From positions 1-28,750 of IMG/VR virus record IMGVR_UViG_3300046820_000758: 28,750 nucleotides of DNA; one strand, 5' to 3'. A model generated the notes under the pieces. The model was not told where the DNA came from, searched no databases, and saw only the letters and a program-made list of their open reading frames with translations. Shown here piece after piece: positions 7,304 to 18,280 of the stretch. Numbering within the stretch: position 1 is the first letter of the stretch; each line of letters begins with the position of its first letter. Source of the stretch: a virus. Both the position numbers and the translations under genes were made by a program.

Positions 7304-10300
7304 TTATTTTATTAATCGGAAATAAACAACATCTCCCTCAAATAATCCGAGTTCGTCCATTAATGCTTTGGACATTCCTATACCATATGGTATTCCGGCC
7401 GCAGGTCCTGTATTAACCGGACCGATAAATCTTCTTGTTGTATAATCATAACTATACCCCAATGTAACCTTTTTATTCACTTTAGGGTCAGGATTAAAGA
7501 ATTCAGTTTTTGGACTACCTTCTAAAATATTATTAGGGGTTACTGTATTATCAAACAAGAATTTAGTTGAGTAGAATTTATCTTTATCTGAATTAGGACT
7601 AAGTTCTGACCACTTAACAACACTACTTGTTTTAGTGGTTCCTGACATAAATTCATATCTACTCACAAATCCCATATCTATGTCGTTATTAATAGGATAG
7701 TTTTTACCTCCCATTATTGTAACGTTAGCTCTTAACCACTCTTCATCGTTAAACTTAACTAACTGAACGTATTTCTCATTTTTAAATCCATTGTACGATA
7801 TACCATAAGGTGTTGATGATGCATTTTCAATGATTTTCTCACCACTGATAGATTTAGTACCCGGGTCATAAACATATGTGTTACCCTTATTGTCTTGTAC
7901 CACCTTTTCGTTATTTGTTTTATTTGCAAGTTTCTGATTTTCATCCTTAACTTTTGCAACCGCCTTAGATACCATCTTATCAAACAACGCACGATAACTC
8001 GCCATAAATGAATCTTTAGGGTCAGGTAATGATGTAATTGGTATTCTCGTACCTTTGAATGTTGTTTGAATGTTATTATTTGAAATACTATGGTTTACTT
8101 CTTGAATCCAATAGGTACCTCTAAACAATGGTATATTCTTAAGATAGAAATACATCGTAGGTTGAATCATAACGTTACCCATCATTGTAACATCGCAAGT
8201 ATATGATTGTGACCTATAAATGTCAAATAATCCAATATCAATTTGTGCGGTACTTGAACCTGTTTCACTAGCTCCCAATCTTTCTAACACCGCAAATGAT
8301 TCCGAAGTGTTTTTAACCGATGATTGATTTAATTCAAGACCCTTAAAAATACTTTGATTTTGGTCACCGAAACTAACCTCAAATGCAACCGCTTTATTAG
8401 ATTTAAAGAAATCTATAGTATTAAACACCTCAGGTGCAATTAATACGGGATTGTTGTTTGGTTGTTGGATATTAAAACTATCATCCTTAAACATCATCTT
8501 TTTGTTTACCTCACTCATTTCCAAATACTTGGAAGTTGGTCCTGTGTATTGTAAGATGATTTTAGGTGACGAATCTTGGTAATCCACTTCCAAGAATGTT
8601 CCAAATATATTTTTAGCAACCGTTTTTGATGGTGTTATCTTTGATTTGTTATTATAATTCGTTCCATAGAAATTGATATAAGCCGGCATCGCTCTCATAT
8701 CAAATCCCGTTCTTGAGATAAGATTTGAAATTGTACCGTATAGGTTTTGTTTTTTAGAATTTCTTTGGTCACCAATTTCTATTAATTTTTTAATATCAAT
8801 ATAAACTGAATCACCAATGTCTACGTTTGCTTTATCTAAAAATAAAAACTCCTCCAATAAGTTTCTTTGACCGATAGAGTTACCAGCAATCCACTTATCA
8901 TTAAATGATTTAAAGAAATTATATAATTCTAATTTAATTATATCGTCATTATATCCTCTATCTATCTTTAACCTTTGTTCAACATTGTCGGCTTTCAGAG
9001 TACTGAATCTACCTATTAATACTTTTAAGAATAACGCAAGTCTATTTGATTGTCCCCCAACTTTAGAAAATGTGTCACTATCTTTTAATATGATGTTGTT
9101 TCTTAAGTAGTTAACAAAAGTTGCCTTACTAATTCCATATCCCACCTTTCTAAAACCTGCATAGATATAAATTAGGAATCTAAATCTTTTAATATTTTCT
9201 TCGTTAAGTTCAACGTTATTATACCTAAAGAAATCTTCATAATAGTTATCCATATCTTCTCCAAGATATAGTTTAATATAGTTCTGTGTTTCAGTGTCGA
9301 TTTGTCCTGAATCAAATGCAATTCCTGTTGAGAATCTTTCTACATTCGCCTGAGCAAATCCTCCCAATACGTGTGCATTAATTTCTTTAGGGTTTGATAA
9401 ACTTAACTTAACCAAATTATCGTTACTTAATATATCATTGGTTATTTGATAGAGTTTTTCTTTTTGTCTCCAATAAGCATTCAGCATAAATTCATTCATA
9501 CCAGGAGCATTGTCAATATTGTCCGTTGAATACTTTGGTATTGAAACTAATTCTTTAAGTATTTTTTTAAATGTGTTATACTTGAATTTATATTTTGACT
9601 GAGGTACTTCTTCGTTTAATGTGTCTGATGCAAACTCAATGAACATATCTTCAAAGACATCTAATATTTCAGGTTTGAATGTTGCAATTAAATCAACAAT
9701 TTTTCTATTGTTCGCTGAAATAGATGGTAACGAATTATTCTTTACCATATATTGACTTGGTGGGTTAAAAGTTTCTCCACTATAAAGTGGTGATTGATTA
9801 CCCATAAAAATTTGGTCATAGCTTGACCAATAGGTTTTAAAATTATCTTGTTCGTTTCTACTAAAACCTGTTAGATTTGAATAAACGTGTCCTGAACCTG
9901 GTAATAATGTATATCTTTGGTCTTTCGAATCGTATTTTGAGTTATCAACCATAACACTCCAATTCCAAGCACCATCACTACCAATTTTGTAAATGGGTTT
10001 TACGACACCTTTATTGACCATTTCAGTATACATCGTATTACCCGTTGCAATAAATGGATTATAGAAAGTATAATCATTAACTATTTGATGGAATATAGAA
10101 TGATAGTATGGATAAAAACCAAAGTCTTTTGGGTTTACTCCTCTAATAACATTAAAACTAGCAGTGTTTCCCGATGTACTTCCCGTGAAAGGTACCGCAT
10201 ATGTTCTATTTTGATTAAAATCATAAAACAAATTAGTATCGATTGGTTCAGTTATACCTGATAAAATATCAACACCTTCTAATATGTGTTTTTTATATCT

Positions 10301-13156
10301 ATGATATAACGCCCCCCACTTCAATATTAAATGATATGGTACATAATGAGTAGCTCCAATCTCTCTAAACATTGAAGACATTAAAACTCCTTCATCATTT
10401 GTGTTTATAACCGCTTGTAATCCAATGTTTAAATTATCTTTTAATGGATGTGCTAAGTCTTTAAAGTTTAATTGATTTAAGAGTAAGTAAGCAGAACCTG
10501 CATATCTTCCTTTTGATGTTCTATTTTGATAATCATTGTATAGTTGTTTATGAAAATACGGAGTATTAATCATCATCCTATAATCCGTGGTAGGTGCGTT
10601 TTGATAATCTACTGTATCAAAAAAGATATAATTATTAAATAAGTTTCTACCTGTTTTAGTGTTTCTTGATGTACTTCCTGATACATCAACAACATATTCC
10701 ACAGGGTCAGACCATACCCACATTTCAGGTTCAATTGATGAAGAAATAAAATCTTCAACAGTATTTAACCTAACCATACCTTTAAGGTGTATTTGGTTTT
10801 TAGTGAATCCTGACGATAATAAACTGTAACTATATTCAGTTGAATTAAAAGGGTATATGTTTACTCTATATTCCTCTCCAACATAGTTGATTAAGTTTTG
10901 AGCTAAATTTGGATAATATCTATTGTTATCCAACGATTTATTTTTAGGTACGTATTTTTCAACTTTAAAATCCGCTTCCAAAGACTCCCTAATATACGGT
11001 ATGGTTGGGAGTTGGTCTTCGTAATATGGATATCTTTCATAGGCTGAAAAACCTAACATATATTTCTTTAAATCTTCAGGATTTTTAACCGATGTTTTTA
11101 AAATTTCAATAATATCAAAATCTTCAGCAATTCTATTTTTAAGATTATCAAATTCTAACAATGCCAATTCTTGTATTGTATTGTTACTAAATGAATCTAT
11201 AGTTGTAATATATGTTGCTCTTTCCCATATTTCATATAGTATAGAAGCAATTGATTTATCTTCGTATGGAATCGCATTGTTTAAATGTGTTAACATACTG
11301 ATATCTCTTCTTTGTAATGATTCAGAATCGTTGTTTGTTATATAGTCAATTAAATCAGGACCATTTTCGTTTGAGTCATTACTCTCAACTTTTTTGGTAG
11401 ATACCGCGTGATAGTTTTCTACAAAATCAACTTCAGGCCACAATTTCTTATCATAACTCTGTAGTTTTTTTGACATTTCAAAAGAACCGGGGTAAACTAA
11501 AACATTTTGTTTTTTACCCGTTGCAGGTTTTTTAACTTCAGGCCAAGGATATATCGATTCACCAACACTATCTGTTGATACTGAATTAAGAATATCTTTT
11601 CTTTGTTCCGCAACTTGGAACGCTTTATAATGTGTGTCTTTTAATAATCTAATATATGTGTCGGCGCTTGCAAGAATTAAACCCACAACATTACGAATCG
11701 TGGGTTCAAATCCAATTCCGATATCTCTTCTTTTGATGATATCGTTCATTTTTTTCTCGATTAACTGTTCTAATTTGTTTCTTTCTTCGATGTAATCTTT
11801 TTGGATAGTGTACAATGTCTGTAACATTCCGTTTATATCAACACCGATTTTGGAATCTATTTTGTAAAAGTTTTTAATATTCAATAACGCATCACCTGAG
11901 ATTGTTCTTGTGTTAATTGTTTTATCTTTCAATAATTTAACATCTCTATTCTTACCAAATGCTTGGTTATTGTCCATCGCCTGTACGTTGGTTTTGATTA
12001 ATAATTCTAACGTACCAGGTGTTGAGCCTGTAAGCATAGCTAACGAGGTTGCTGGTTTACTTTTCTCTAATAATACATTCCACTCTATTTCTTCGTTTGG
12101 TTCTTTTCTAAAAAATTCAGCACTTAAGTTTCTTGATTTCCAAGATAATAGAGCCTTTTCAAAGTTTTTTAAAACGTTATCAAAATCACGAATACCATTT
12201 AATACTTTTGGGTCTGCAGTTTTTGAAAATATTTCTTCTTCCAAAATACTTTCTAATCTTTGTGCAATTTTAATAACTTCCCTTAATGTTTTATCAGGGA
12301 AGGTTTTTGGTAGTAGTCCTTTTTGTCTATACTCAGCATAAACAGATTTTAAAACTGTTAAACCTCTACTTGTTTTTCTAACTACCTTATCATATTTTTT
12401 CGTTTTCTCATTAAATTTACCGTCTCTAATACTTTCAATTGGGTACATATATGGGGCTTCCATAATACCATCCAACGGAATATCATTTAGATATGCATAT
12501 GTTGAGCCAACAAATGTTGTTTCTATTTCAAAGTTACCATTTGTCGAATTGAATCGTGAATTGAACTTAACTAAGTGAAGTCTATATCTTATCGCTTTTC
12601 CATAATAACCTTTTATGGTTAAATAAAAAATTGGCCAAGGTAAATGGAAAAACGCTTTGTATGGTGAATTTTCAGGAGACTCAAAAAGTGTCTTACCTCT
12701 AACATCAACAAATTTAATATTGACTTGTGGTATAACATTGACTCCTTGTATTTGTACGTTAATACTTTCAATACCAAAACTTTGAGCAGTACTATCAAAT
12801 TGATAAAATTCACCTGTTGGTATTTTATTTCCGTCCTTATCTTTTTTTGTTTTTTGGTCATATTCAGTATATACGTCAGTCCACTTTGAATCAAAGTCTC
12901 TTCCTTCCGCATTTCTCATTAAGTTGAAAGTACCCTTCGCAATTGATGTTAACGTACTAGCCTCGTTACCTGTAACCAAAGTTGTTCTTGGTATTAGGTC
13001 AGCCTCGAGGTTAACATACATTACAAGTTCTTCAGGTTTACTTTCTCTTGATAAAACTTGACCATCGGACACAACGCTATTAGGGTCGATGTACATTAAA
13101 TTGTTTTGGTCGACCTTAACTAATATATCGTTTGTGTTTCCTTTTTTACTCGCCAT
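7304..13156 (-). CDS. Giant (1950 aa) baseplate hub-like structural protein
   Basis: The C-terminal part holds the best clue. At about residues 1640-1705, a CDVTMMGNVMIQPTMYFYL segment is followed by PLFRGTYWIQEVNHSIS and TTFKGTRI. This resembles the hub (gp27/gpD-like) fold, in which a beta domain ends in V-x-H-x-I-x-x-x-x-x-T-T. The first 250 residues are beta-rich (GYYGKAIRYRLHLVKF, ETTFVGSTYAYLNDI). Residues 270-500 are helical, and the long middle is aromatic and Asn-rich with no motif I recognise. After the hub-like part come a K/N-rich linker and a compact end domain (MSKALMDELGLFEGDVVYF). T4 hub proteins are only about 400-600 aa, so this may be a fusion of several baseplate functions. 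The start overlaps the gp53-like gene by 11 bases. Structural role is likely; exact identity is uncertain. Confidence 0.75.
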   Translation of the reverse strand: MASKKGNTNDILVKVDQNNLMYIDPNSVVSDGQVLSRESKPEELVMYVNLEADLIPRTTLVTGNEASTLTSIAKGTFNLMRNAEGRDFDSKWTDVYTEYDQKTKKDKDGNKIPTGEFYQFDSTAQSFGIESINVQIQGVNVIPQVNIKFVDVRGKTLFESPENSPYKAFFHLPWPIFYLTIKGYYGKAIRYRLHLVKFNSRFNSTNGNFEIETTFVGSTYAYLNDIPLDGIMEAPYMYPIESIRDGKFNEKTKKYDKVVRKTSRGLTVLKSVYAEYRQKGLLPKTFPDKTLREVIKIAQRLESILEEEIFSKTADPKVLNGIRDFDNVLKNFEKALLSWKSRNLSAEFFRKEPNEEIEWNVLLEKSKPATSLAMLTGSTPGTLELLIKTNVQAMDNNQAFGKNRDVKLLKDKTINTRTISGDALLNIKNFYKIDSKIGVDINGMLQTLYTIQKDYIEERNKLEQLIEKKMNDIIKRRDIGIGFEPTIRNVVGLILASADTYIRLLKDTHYKAFQVAEQRKDILNSVSTDSVGESIYPWPEVKKPATGKKQNVLVYPGSFEMSKKLQSYDKKLWPEVDFVENYHAVSTKKVESNDSNENGPDLIDYITNNDSESLQRRDISMLTHLNNAIPYEDKSIASILYEIWERATYITTIDSFSNNTIQELALLEFDNLKNRIAEDFDIIEILKTSVKNPEDLKKYMLGFSAYERYPYYEDQLPTIPYIRESLEADFKVEKYVPKNKSLDNNRYYPNLAQNLINYVGEEYRVNIYPFNSTEYSYSLLSSGFTKNQIHLKGMVRLNTVEDFISSSIEPEMWVWSDPVEYVVDVSGSTSRNTKTGRNLFNNYIFFDTVDYQNAPTTDYRMMINTPYFHKQLYNDYQNRTSKGRYAGSAYLLLNQLNFKDLAHPLKDNLNIGLQAVINTNDEGVLMSSMFREIGATHYVPYHLILKWGALYHRYKKHILEGVDILSGITEPIDTNLFYDFNQNRTYAVPFTGSTSGNTASFNVIRGVNPKDFGFYPYYHSIFHQIVNDYTFYNPFIATGNTMYTEMVNKGVVKPIYKIGSDGAWNWSVMVDNSKYDSKDQRYTLLPGSGHVYSNLTGFSRNEQDNFKTYWSSYDQIFMGNQSPLYSGETFNPPSQYMVKNNSLPSISANNRKIVDLIATFKPEILDVFEDMFIEFASDTLNEEVPQSKYKFKYNTFKKILKELVSIPKYSTDNIDNAPGMNEFMLNAYWRQKEKLYQITNDILSNDNLVKLSLSNPKEINAHVLGGFAQANVERFSTGIAFDSGQIDTETQNYIKLYLGEDMDNYYEDFFRYNNVELNEENIKRFRFLIYIYAGFRKVGYGISKATFVNYLRNNIILKDSDTFSKVGGQSNRLALFLKVLIGRFSTLKADNVEQRLKIDRGYNDDIIKLELYNFFKSFNDKWIAGNSIGQRNLLEEFLFLDKANVDIGDSVYIDIKKLIEIGDQRNSKKQNLYGTISNLISRTGFDMRAMPAYINFYGTNYNNKSKITPSKTVAKNIFGTFLEVDYQDSSPKIILQYTGPTSKYLEMSEVNKKMMFKDDSFNIQQPNNNPVLIAPEVFNTIDFFKSNKAVAFEVSFGDQNQSIFKGLELNQSSVKNTSESFAVLERLGASETGSSTAQIDIGLFDIYRSQSYTCDVTMMGNVMIQPTMYFYLKNIPLFRGTYWIQEVNHSISNNNIQTTFKGTRIPITSLPDPKDSFMASYRALFDKMVSKAVAKVKDENQKLANKTNNEKVVQDNKGNTYVYDPGTKSISGEKIIENASSTPYGISYNGFKNEKYVQLVKFNDEEWLRANVTIMGGKNYPINNDIDMGFVSRYEFMSGTTKTSSVVKWSELSPNSDKDKFYSTKFLFDNTVTPNNILEGSPKTEFFNPDPKVNKKVTLGYSYDYTTRRFIGPVNTGPAAGIPYGIGMSKALMDELGLFEGDVVYFRLIK

Positions 13157-13469
13157 AATATAACTTATACAATTCTACCCCTCTTTTATAGTCTTGTAAA
13201 GTCGTTACTAATGGAAATGGAACCCTAATAATAAAATTATCTTGAATTTCAAATTCAACACTACCAGCCATTGGGTTAGCTAACATAATTAACCAACCAA
13301 AATATGGTGTTCCGTAATATTCCTGTGACGCTTTATCAAGTCTATCCTTACCTTTTTTATATTGAAAATACTTGTCAGTAGACTTAATTGGTATTTCAAT
13401 GCCTGGTATTATTTTAAAACTACCGTCATCTATAAAATATTGGTACCTATCAAAATATTGATTACTCAT
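13146..13469 (-). CDS. Baseplate wedge protein, gp53-like (LysM-like fold)
   Basis: This 107-aa protein has the hallmark core of gp53-type/LysM-like baseplate proteins: KKGKDRLDKASQEYYGTPYFGWLIMLAN (residues about 38-65), followed by DNFIIRVPFP and a C-terminal helix. In T4, gp53 clamps neighbouring wedges and closes the baseplate around the hub; LysM-type relatives do the same in simpler contractile systems. The ATG overlaps the stop of the 1604-aa gene by four bases (ATGA), and its own end overlaps the start of the 1950-aa gene by 11 bases. The three are therefore tightly coupled and probably made in fixed ratios for baseplate assembly. The fold call is good; the exact wedge position is inferred from T4. 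Confidence 0.8.
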   Translation of the reverse strand: MSNQYFDRYQYFIDDGSFKIIPGIEIPIKSTDKYFQYKKGKDRLDKASQEYYGTPYFGWLIMLANPMAGSVEFEIQDNFIIRVPFPLVTTLQDYKRGVELYKLYYGE

Positions 13470-16400
13470 TTTTTCTTTTTATAGTAGTTTAATTTATCTC
13501 CTAACCTAACATCTGCAGAATGTAGTTTTATTAAGTTGGTTTTAGTTTCACCTGTAATTACAAAGTCCTCATTTACAACTTGAAACTCTACTTTGTTAGT
13601 ATTTTTAGGTTCAGGATATTTTCCAACTTTAACGTTAATTGCTTTTGGTTCTACAAAAAATTTGGTTAATTTTTTATCAATAGTCTTAATTACCCCATCA
13701 TTAAAATTTACGGAATCTTTTTTGGTTAGTGTATCTAAAAGAACTTGTTTTTTACTATACAGTAATAAACTAACGAACTCTTTAAAATTATCGTCGGATA
13801 TTGTCATTTCTCTATCAAATGTTAATGTAGTATCAACATCTACTAACATTTTTGGTTCATTTTTCTCAATAAATTCTACACAATTTGAATAACTACTGTA
13901 GATTTTATTTTTAGTGAATCCTGTTGAAGACGCATAATCAAATGTTGCTCCTGAAAAAACATTACTATCTGAGACTTTACCGTCGTGGGTTGTATCTATA
14001 ACAAAATTAAGTTTGTCTAAATTCGCAATTAAATCATTTCTTTTAGTTTCAAGTTCAATCGCCGTTTTATCATCGGCAGCCTCTTTTAATATTTTAGTTA
14101 ATTCATCCGCAACTATTGGTTTTAAATAAGTTTCAGTATAATCTGTTAATGGTTTATTTAAAACGTCATTTAGACCAAACATTGTAGTAATATTTGTTGC
14201 CGATAATTTATTACCCATTTTAACTCTAAATGCTGTTAATATATAACTCGTATATTTGTTAACACTTTTTTGTTGTCCAAATAATTGCACATTTAAATCA
14301 GTAACATTATTACTATTGTCAACCTTTTTAATTGTAAAATCTTTTACCTCCCTATAAACAGGTGAGAAAAATGTACTAGCGATTTTACTTCCGTATTTTT
14401 TTGTGATATTACTTATAGCTTGAATATATGAGGTGTAATAATTTGTTGTTCCACCATAAACATTTTTTATTAACTTATCATAGTTCAATACCTTACCTGA
14501 TAAATCACCAAGATATTGTCCTCTCGAAACGTTATTTGGACTTTCAGGATTAGGTGTTGGGACTAAATTGGTTGGTACAGGGGTTTTAAGTCCTGACAAT
14601 TTTTCAAGTTCTTGTTTATTAAACTTAGTTCTGTCTTCTGTTGCGGTTGCTCTATAATCATATACTTCAGTATTCGCATAGAAGTTTGAAGATAATGCGT
14701 TCTGTAATCTTTCGACTGGTCTTTCCATTCCGTGACCACCGATGAAACTAACTTGTAGTGTTACGTCGGCAATCATTGGTTGTATACCAATACCTTCAGG
14801 GTTTAAATCCCAAGGTGAATTATCAAATTGTATGTTAACGTCTCTGATAATAACTTTAGAATGGTAAAAATCACCAACTCTCATAACACAAATTGGTGGT
14901 GGTCCGAATGTTGTATTTCTAGCCGGTAAATCTGTTTCATCATTAATACCTTTAATTGGTATTGTATCTCCTGGTCTAATACATTGTTGTAAAAAAGTTA
15001 AACGTGCATTCAATCCTTCAGGTGTTGTTGAATGGAACGCCGGATGAAAATACTTTAACTTTTCTTTTAATGAACTAAATGCAACAGGTGATGTTTCTTC
15101 TAATTGCTTGAAGTAATAGCACTCACCCAAAGTCTTCATTATAATTCTCTTTAATTCGTCAAGTGGTGGTTTTTCTCTCTTACCTTGTTCTTGAACAGGA
15201 ATTACGTTTACTGTCGGTACATTAGGTGGTGGAGTTGGTACTGGTGGTGGAGTTGGTACGGGTGCAGGGTTGTCTGCAGGTTTTGTTTTATATGAAATAC
15301 CTACAGTTGTTTCTCTACAATAAAATGTAATAGGTGCGGTTCTTTTTAAATCTTTATTACTTTTAATTTCTTGGTTGTGACAATCAATGTTTTTGTCACC
15401 AGAAATTGTCGTTTTAAATTGTTCACCTTTATTTGAAACAAAATTAAATTTTAATTCTCCGTCATAATCATAACCCAAATCTCTAAATTTGATTGCAGGG
15501 ATTTCATCTACAATTTCCTTATCTTTTTCGTTTGGTGTTTTACCCCACTTTACACTTGAGGTATCATATTTTGCACCTTCTCCTTTTATATTTTCAAGTA
15601 TGTCTTTTATAATACTTGAACTTCTTCTATATGAAAGTTTTAAATTATATGTGTCATCAGCAACAAATGATGTTGTTGATTGAAGTGATAATTTAATTTC
15701 TTGGATTTTTTTATCTTTCAATAAACCCTTAACATCCGTCAATAATTTAGTGTATTCGTTATACGTTGATGTTAATGTATCGAACGCCTTGTTTATTTCA
15801 CTAACGGTTTTACCTGTTAGTTCCGCAATTTTAGCATCAGATGGTCTTACCTTGGTTTCTTCATTATAAAGAATTTTATAATCGTTTTGACTTTTAGGTC
15901 CCCAAGCGTGGTTAGGGTTAAATAACGCATCATCACCAGTTAATAATCCTTGTTCTAATTCTTCCAAAAACGCACTTCTTTGATAAAGTTCATATTCTTC
16001 TTTGAATCTTTTACCTTGTAAATCCCCCGAATCTTTTTTAGGGTAGTCATTTTTAAAATAAAGAGTAAACTTTTTATTTACAGGACCACCCGCAGCATTA
16101 TTTTCTGAACTATCACTTTTAGTTGGTGTAGAGCCAGGGACATCAGGGACATTTAAATCTTTAACAGGGTCAATTATTGTTCTTACTTTTTCAATAATTT
16201 TTGGGTCGTTTGAAAATGAAAGATACCTTTGAATATTTTCAATGTCACTTTGGTCTAATGTTGTGTATTTTCTAATTAAAGAATAGAAATCTAAATCTTC
16301 ACATCCCGCAAAGAACGCATTAATATAGTTGTCGGCCTGCTCGTCTGACATACCTTTAAAATGTTCTCTAACCAATAAGTTTAAAATACTTGGGTGGTCA

Positions 16401-18280
16401 ACTACAATTTTAAAAGACACACTACCGTTTCTTGTTGTATTTTGATATGTGAAAATTGGTTCGGGTCTACCAAGAAATGTGTTCTCCTCCCATCTAGCAC
16501 TATTTTGTTCACTAACTTTTAAATCATATGGAGGAAACCACATAACACGTCCTCCATTATTACCTCTTTCACAATAAGGTAAATCGTTGTATGTGAATCC
16601 TGGTATATTAGATGTTTTCCAAGCCAAGTTCTCAATAGAGAACATATACTTCTTAGCATAGAATCCACCGTTACCTTTTACTATATTTGTTGACCCATCA
16701 AATGATGATTTACCATCTGAATTCGGATATATGTTTAAATTGTAAGGTGTAGACATTACAGATGAATCGTACTTTCTAATAAGACCAGTTCTTTTCATCG
16801 TGTCAGAATAATTCAAGTGTGACCTATCTTTAGTCCATACTCTACAATATTCAACACCACTTTCTTCACCTGAGTACATATTAACGTACTTCACATTAGA
16901 ACCTCTAGACATAACATTGTTACCATCTCTAAAAACTCTACTTGTTTGGTCAATTACGTTAGCAACGTGAGACCTTTGTTCTATACCATTAAATGGTAAT
17001 GTGTTAAGTAAATCTTGTGTTACTCCTAATATTGAATCGTCTCTAAATCTAAAGTTCGTTGATAACGTTCCGATGTATTGTGATTGTTCTGATGCAAATT
17101 CTTTGTTGTGTTGACCAATCTTGTTAGTTGATTTTTGACTAATCCAAGTTAGTTTACCACCAATCGGTCCTCCTTCAGTAATATTTCTTTTTCTTTGGAA
17201 TAACCCTGCTTGAATTGGGTCAAACATTGATGACAAGTAAAAATTACTTCTTACAGGTCTATCATTAAAATCATTCATTGCAAATTTGACATCGTTACCT
17301 CTGTCATCTCCAATGTATGCTCTACCTTTTGGTGCTTCAACACCTAAAAGATTTTTAACACCTGAAGCTATTTTATCAACAAAAGAAAATATTTTTGATG
17401 ATTGTTGGGACCTTGCGGTTGTTGTGTAGTTAGGTGCGTATGTTGAATATGATAATAAATCATATAATCTTTGTCTTTGACCTTCACCCATATATTCAAT
17501 GAATAAGTCTGAAGGTTTTCTTGATGCCTTTGGTCTTCTTTGTATACCAATTAAAGAACCTATAGCACCTGTAACATCCTGAAGTATAGCCTGAGCTTCG
17601 TTTTGTGCAACAGGTCTAACATTTACAGGGTTTCTTGGGTTTGTTAAATAATCACCAGGAACCTCGCTCCAAGGAAATTCAACACCTGATACTGTTTGTA
17701 AAAAATCAATTGCTTTACCCGATAAGGTTTTTGCAACAGTTATTTTATTATTGAATTCAATTAATGGTTCTCTACCTGTAACAATATTAATTGCTGTTGT
17801 TGTGTTACCTTGTAACGCATCAATTAATCTAACTCTACCAACAGTTGCGGCATATAAATTTTGTTGTATTCTCGCAAATACAGGACCATTAGGATTGTTT
17901 TTAATATTATTCGCCGCAAACTTAAATAACTCAGATTCAGTATCGTAGTTACTTGTTGACATTATTCCAATAATGTTATAATCTTGACCTCCTCTAAAAT
18001 ATGGGTATAAAGCCAAGTTAGCTCTTCTTGGAATATTATCTAAAGTTTCTCTAACGAAATACTCTAAAGGTTTGAAAATGTTTAAATTTTGGGTATTGTC
18101 TAAACTGATTGTTCTTTCACCCTCGACATCCCCTAAGTTAGGTACAGGTGCATCACTTAGATTTTGAATGGTATATGAACCAGCATTAAAGGTTTGTGGA
18201 CCATTTGGAACAGATAAATTCTTACCTAATATGTAATCCCTAAATCTTTTAGTTGAATCAAAATCTACGTAGCTTGGCAT
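13466..18280 (-). CDS. Large (1604 aa) baseplate/tail structural protein
   Basis: No single family explains the whole protein. Around residues 595-625, FLGRPEPIFTYQNTTRNGSVSF resembles the G-R-x-E-P-x-x-x-Y segment of baseplate proteins that cap the tube or link it to the hub. A similar later module (about 1135-1205) includes VSFIGGHGMERPVERLQNAL and a YANTEVYDYRA end. Between them is a helical/charged stretch with a proline-rich linker (PAPVPTPPPVPTPPP) near residue 1000, suggesting two structural blocks on a flexible hinge. It follows the tape-measure gene and is coupled by ATGA overlap to the gp53-like gene, so it is almost certainly a baseplate or tube-baseplate junction part. The start ATG is at 18278-18280, 16 bases after a TATTTATA octamer. 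There is no sign of frameshift over 4.8 kb. Confidence 0.75.
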   Translation of the reverse strand: MPSYVDFDSTKRFRDYILGKNLSVPNGPQTFNAGSYTIQNLSDAPVPNLGDVEGERTISLDNTQNLNIFKPLEYFVRETLDNIPRRANLALYPYFRGGQDYNIIGIMSTSNYDTESELFKFAANNIKNNPNGPVFARIQQNLYAATVGRVRLIDALQGNTTTAINIVTGREPLIEFNNKITVAKTLSGKAIDFLQTVSGVEFPWSEVPGDYLTNPRNPVNVRPVAQNEAQAILQDVTGAIGSLIGIQRRPKASRKPSDLFIEYMGEGQRQRLYDLLSYSTYAPNYTTTARSQQSSKIFSFVDKIASGVKNLLGVEAPKGRAYIGDDRGNDVKFAMNDFNDRPVRSNFYLSSMFDPIQAGLFQRKRNITEGGPIGGKLTWISQKSTNKIGQHNKEFASEQSQYIGTLSTNFRFRDDSILGVTQDLLNTLPFNGIEQRSHVANVIDQTSRVFRDGNNVMSRGSNVKYVNMYSGEESGVEYCRVWTKDRSHLNYSDTMKRTGLIRKYDSSVMSTPYNLNIYPNSDGKSSFDGSTNIVKGNGGFYAKKYMFSIENLAWKTSNIPGFTYNDLPYCERGNNGGRVMWFPPYDLKVSEQNSARWEENTFLGRPEPIFTYQNTTRNGSVSFKIVVDHPSILNLLVREHFKGMSDEQADNYINAFFAGCEDLDFYSLIRKYTTLDQSDIENIQRYLSFSNDPKIIEKVRTIIDPVKDLNVPDVPGSTPTKSDSSENNAAGGPVNKKFTLYFKNDYPKKDSGDLQGKRFKEEYELYQRSAFLEELEQGLLTGDDALFNPNHAWGPKSQNDYKILYNEETKVRPSDAKIAELTGKTVSEINKAFDTLTSTYNEYTKLLTDVKGLLKDKKIQEIKLSLQSTTSFVADDTYNLKLSYRRSSSIIKDILENIKGEGAKYDTSSVKWGKTPNEKDKEIVDEIPAIKFRDLGYDYDGELKFNFVSNKGEQFKTTISGDKNIDCHNQEIKSNKDLKRTAPITFYCRETTVGISYKTKPADNPAPVPTPPPVPTPPPNVPTVNVIPVQEQGKREKPPLDELKRIIMKTLGECYYFKQLEETSPVAFSSLKEKLKYFHPAFHSTTPEGLNARLTFLQQCIRPGDTIPIKGINDETDLPARNTTFGPPPICVMRVGDFYHSKVIIRDVNIQFDNSPWDLNPEGIGIQPMIADVTLQVSFIGGHGMERPVERLQNALSSNFYANTEVYDYRATATEDRTKFNKQELEKLSGLKTPVPTNLVPTPNPESPNNVSRGQYLGDLSGKVLNYDKLIKNVYGGTTNYYTSYIQAISNITKKYGSKIASTFFSPVYREVKDFTIKKVDNSNNVTDLNVQLFGQQKSVNKYTSYILTAFRVKMGNKLSATNITTMFGLNDVLNKPLTDYTETYLKPIVADELTKILKEAADDKTAIELETKRNDLIANLDKLNFVIDTTHDGKVSDSNVFSGATFDYASSTGFTKNKIYSSYSNCVEFIEKNEPKMLVDVDTTLTFDREMTISDDNFKEFVSLLLYSKKQVLLDTLTKKDSVNFNDGVIKTIDKKLTKFFVEPKAINVKVGKYPEPKNTNKVEFQVVNEDFVITGETKTNLIKLHSADVRLGDKLNYYKKKK

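Noticed and set aside
11910-12341. 143-aa plus-strand open frame inside the 1950-aa gene
   Set aside because: It is fully nested in a long, motif-bearing minus-strand gene and its product is hydrophobic shadow-type sequence without any recognisable pattern.
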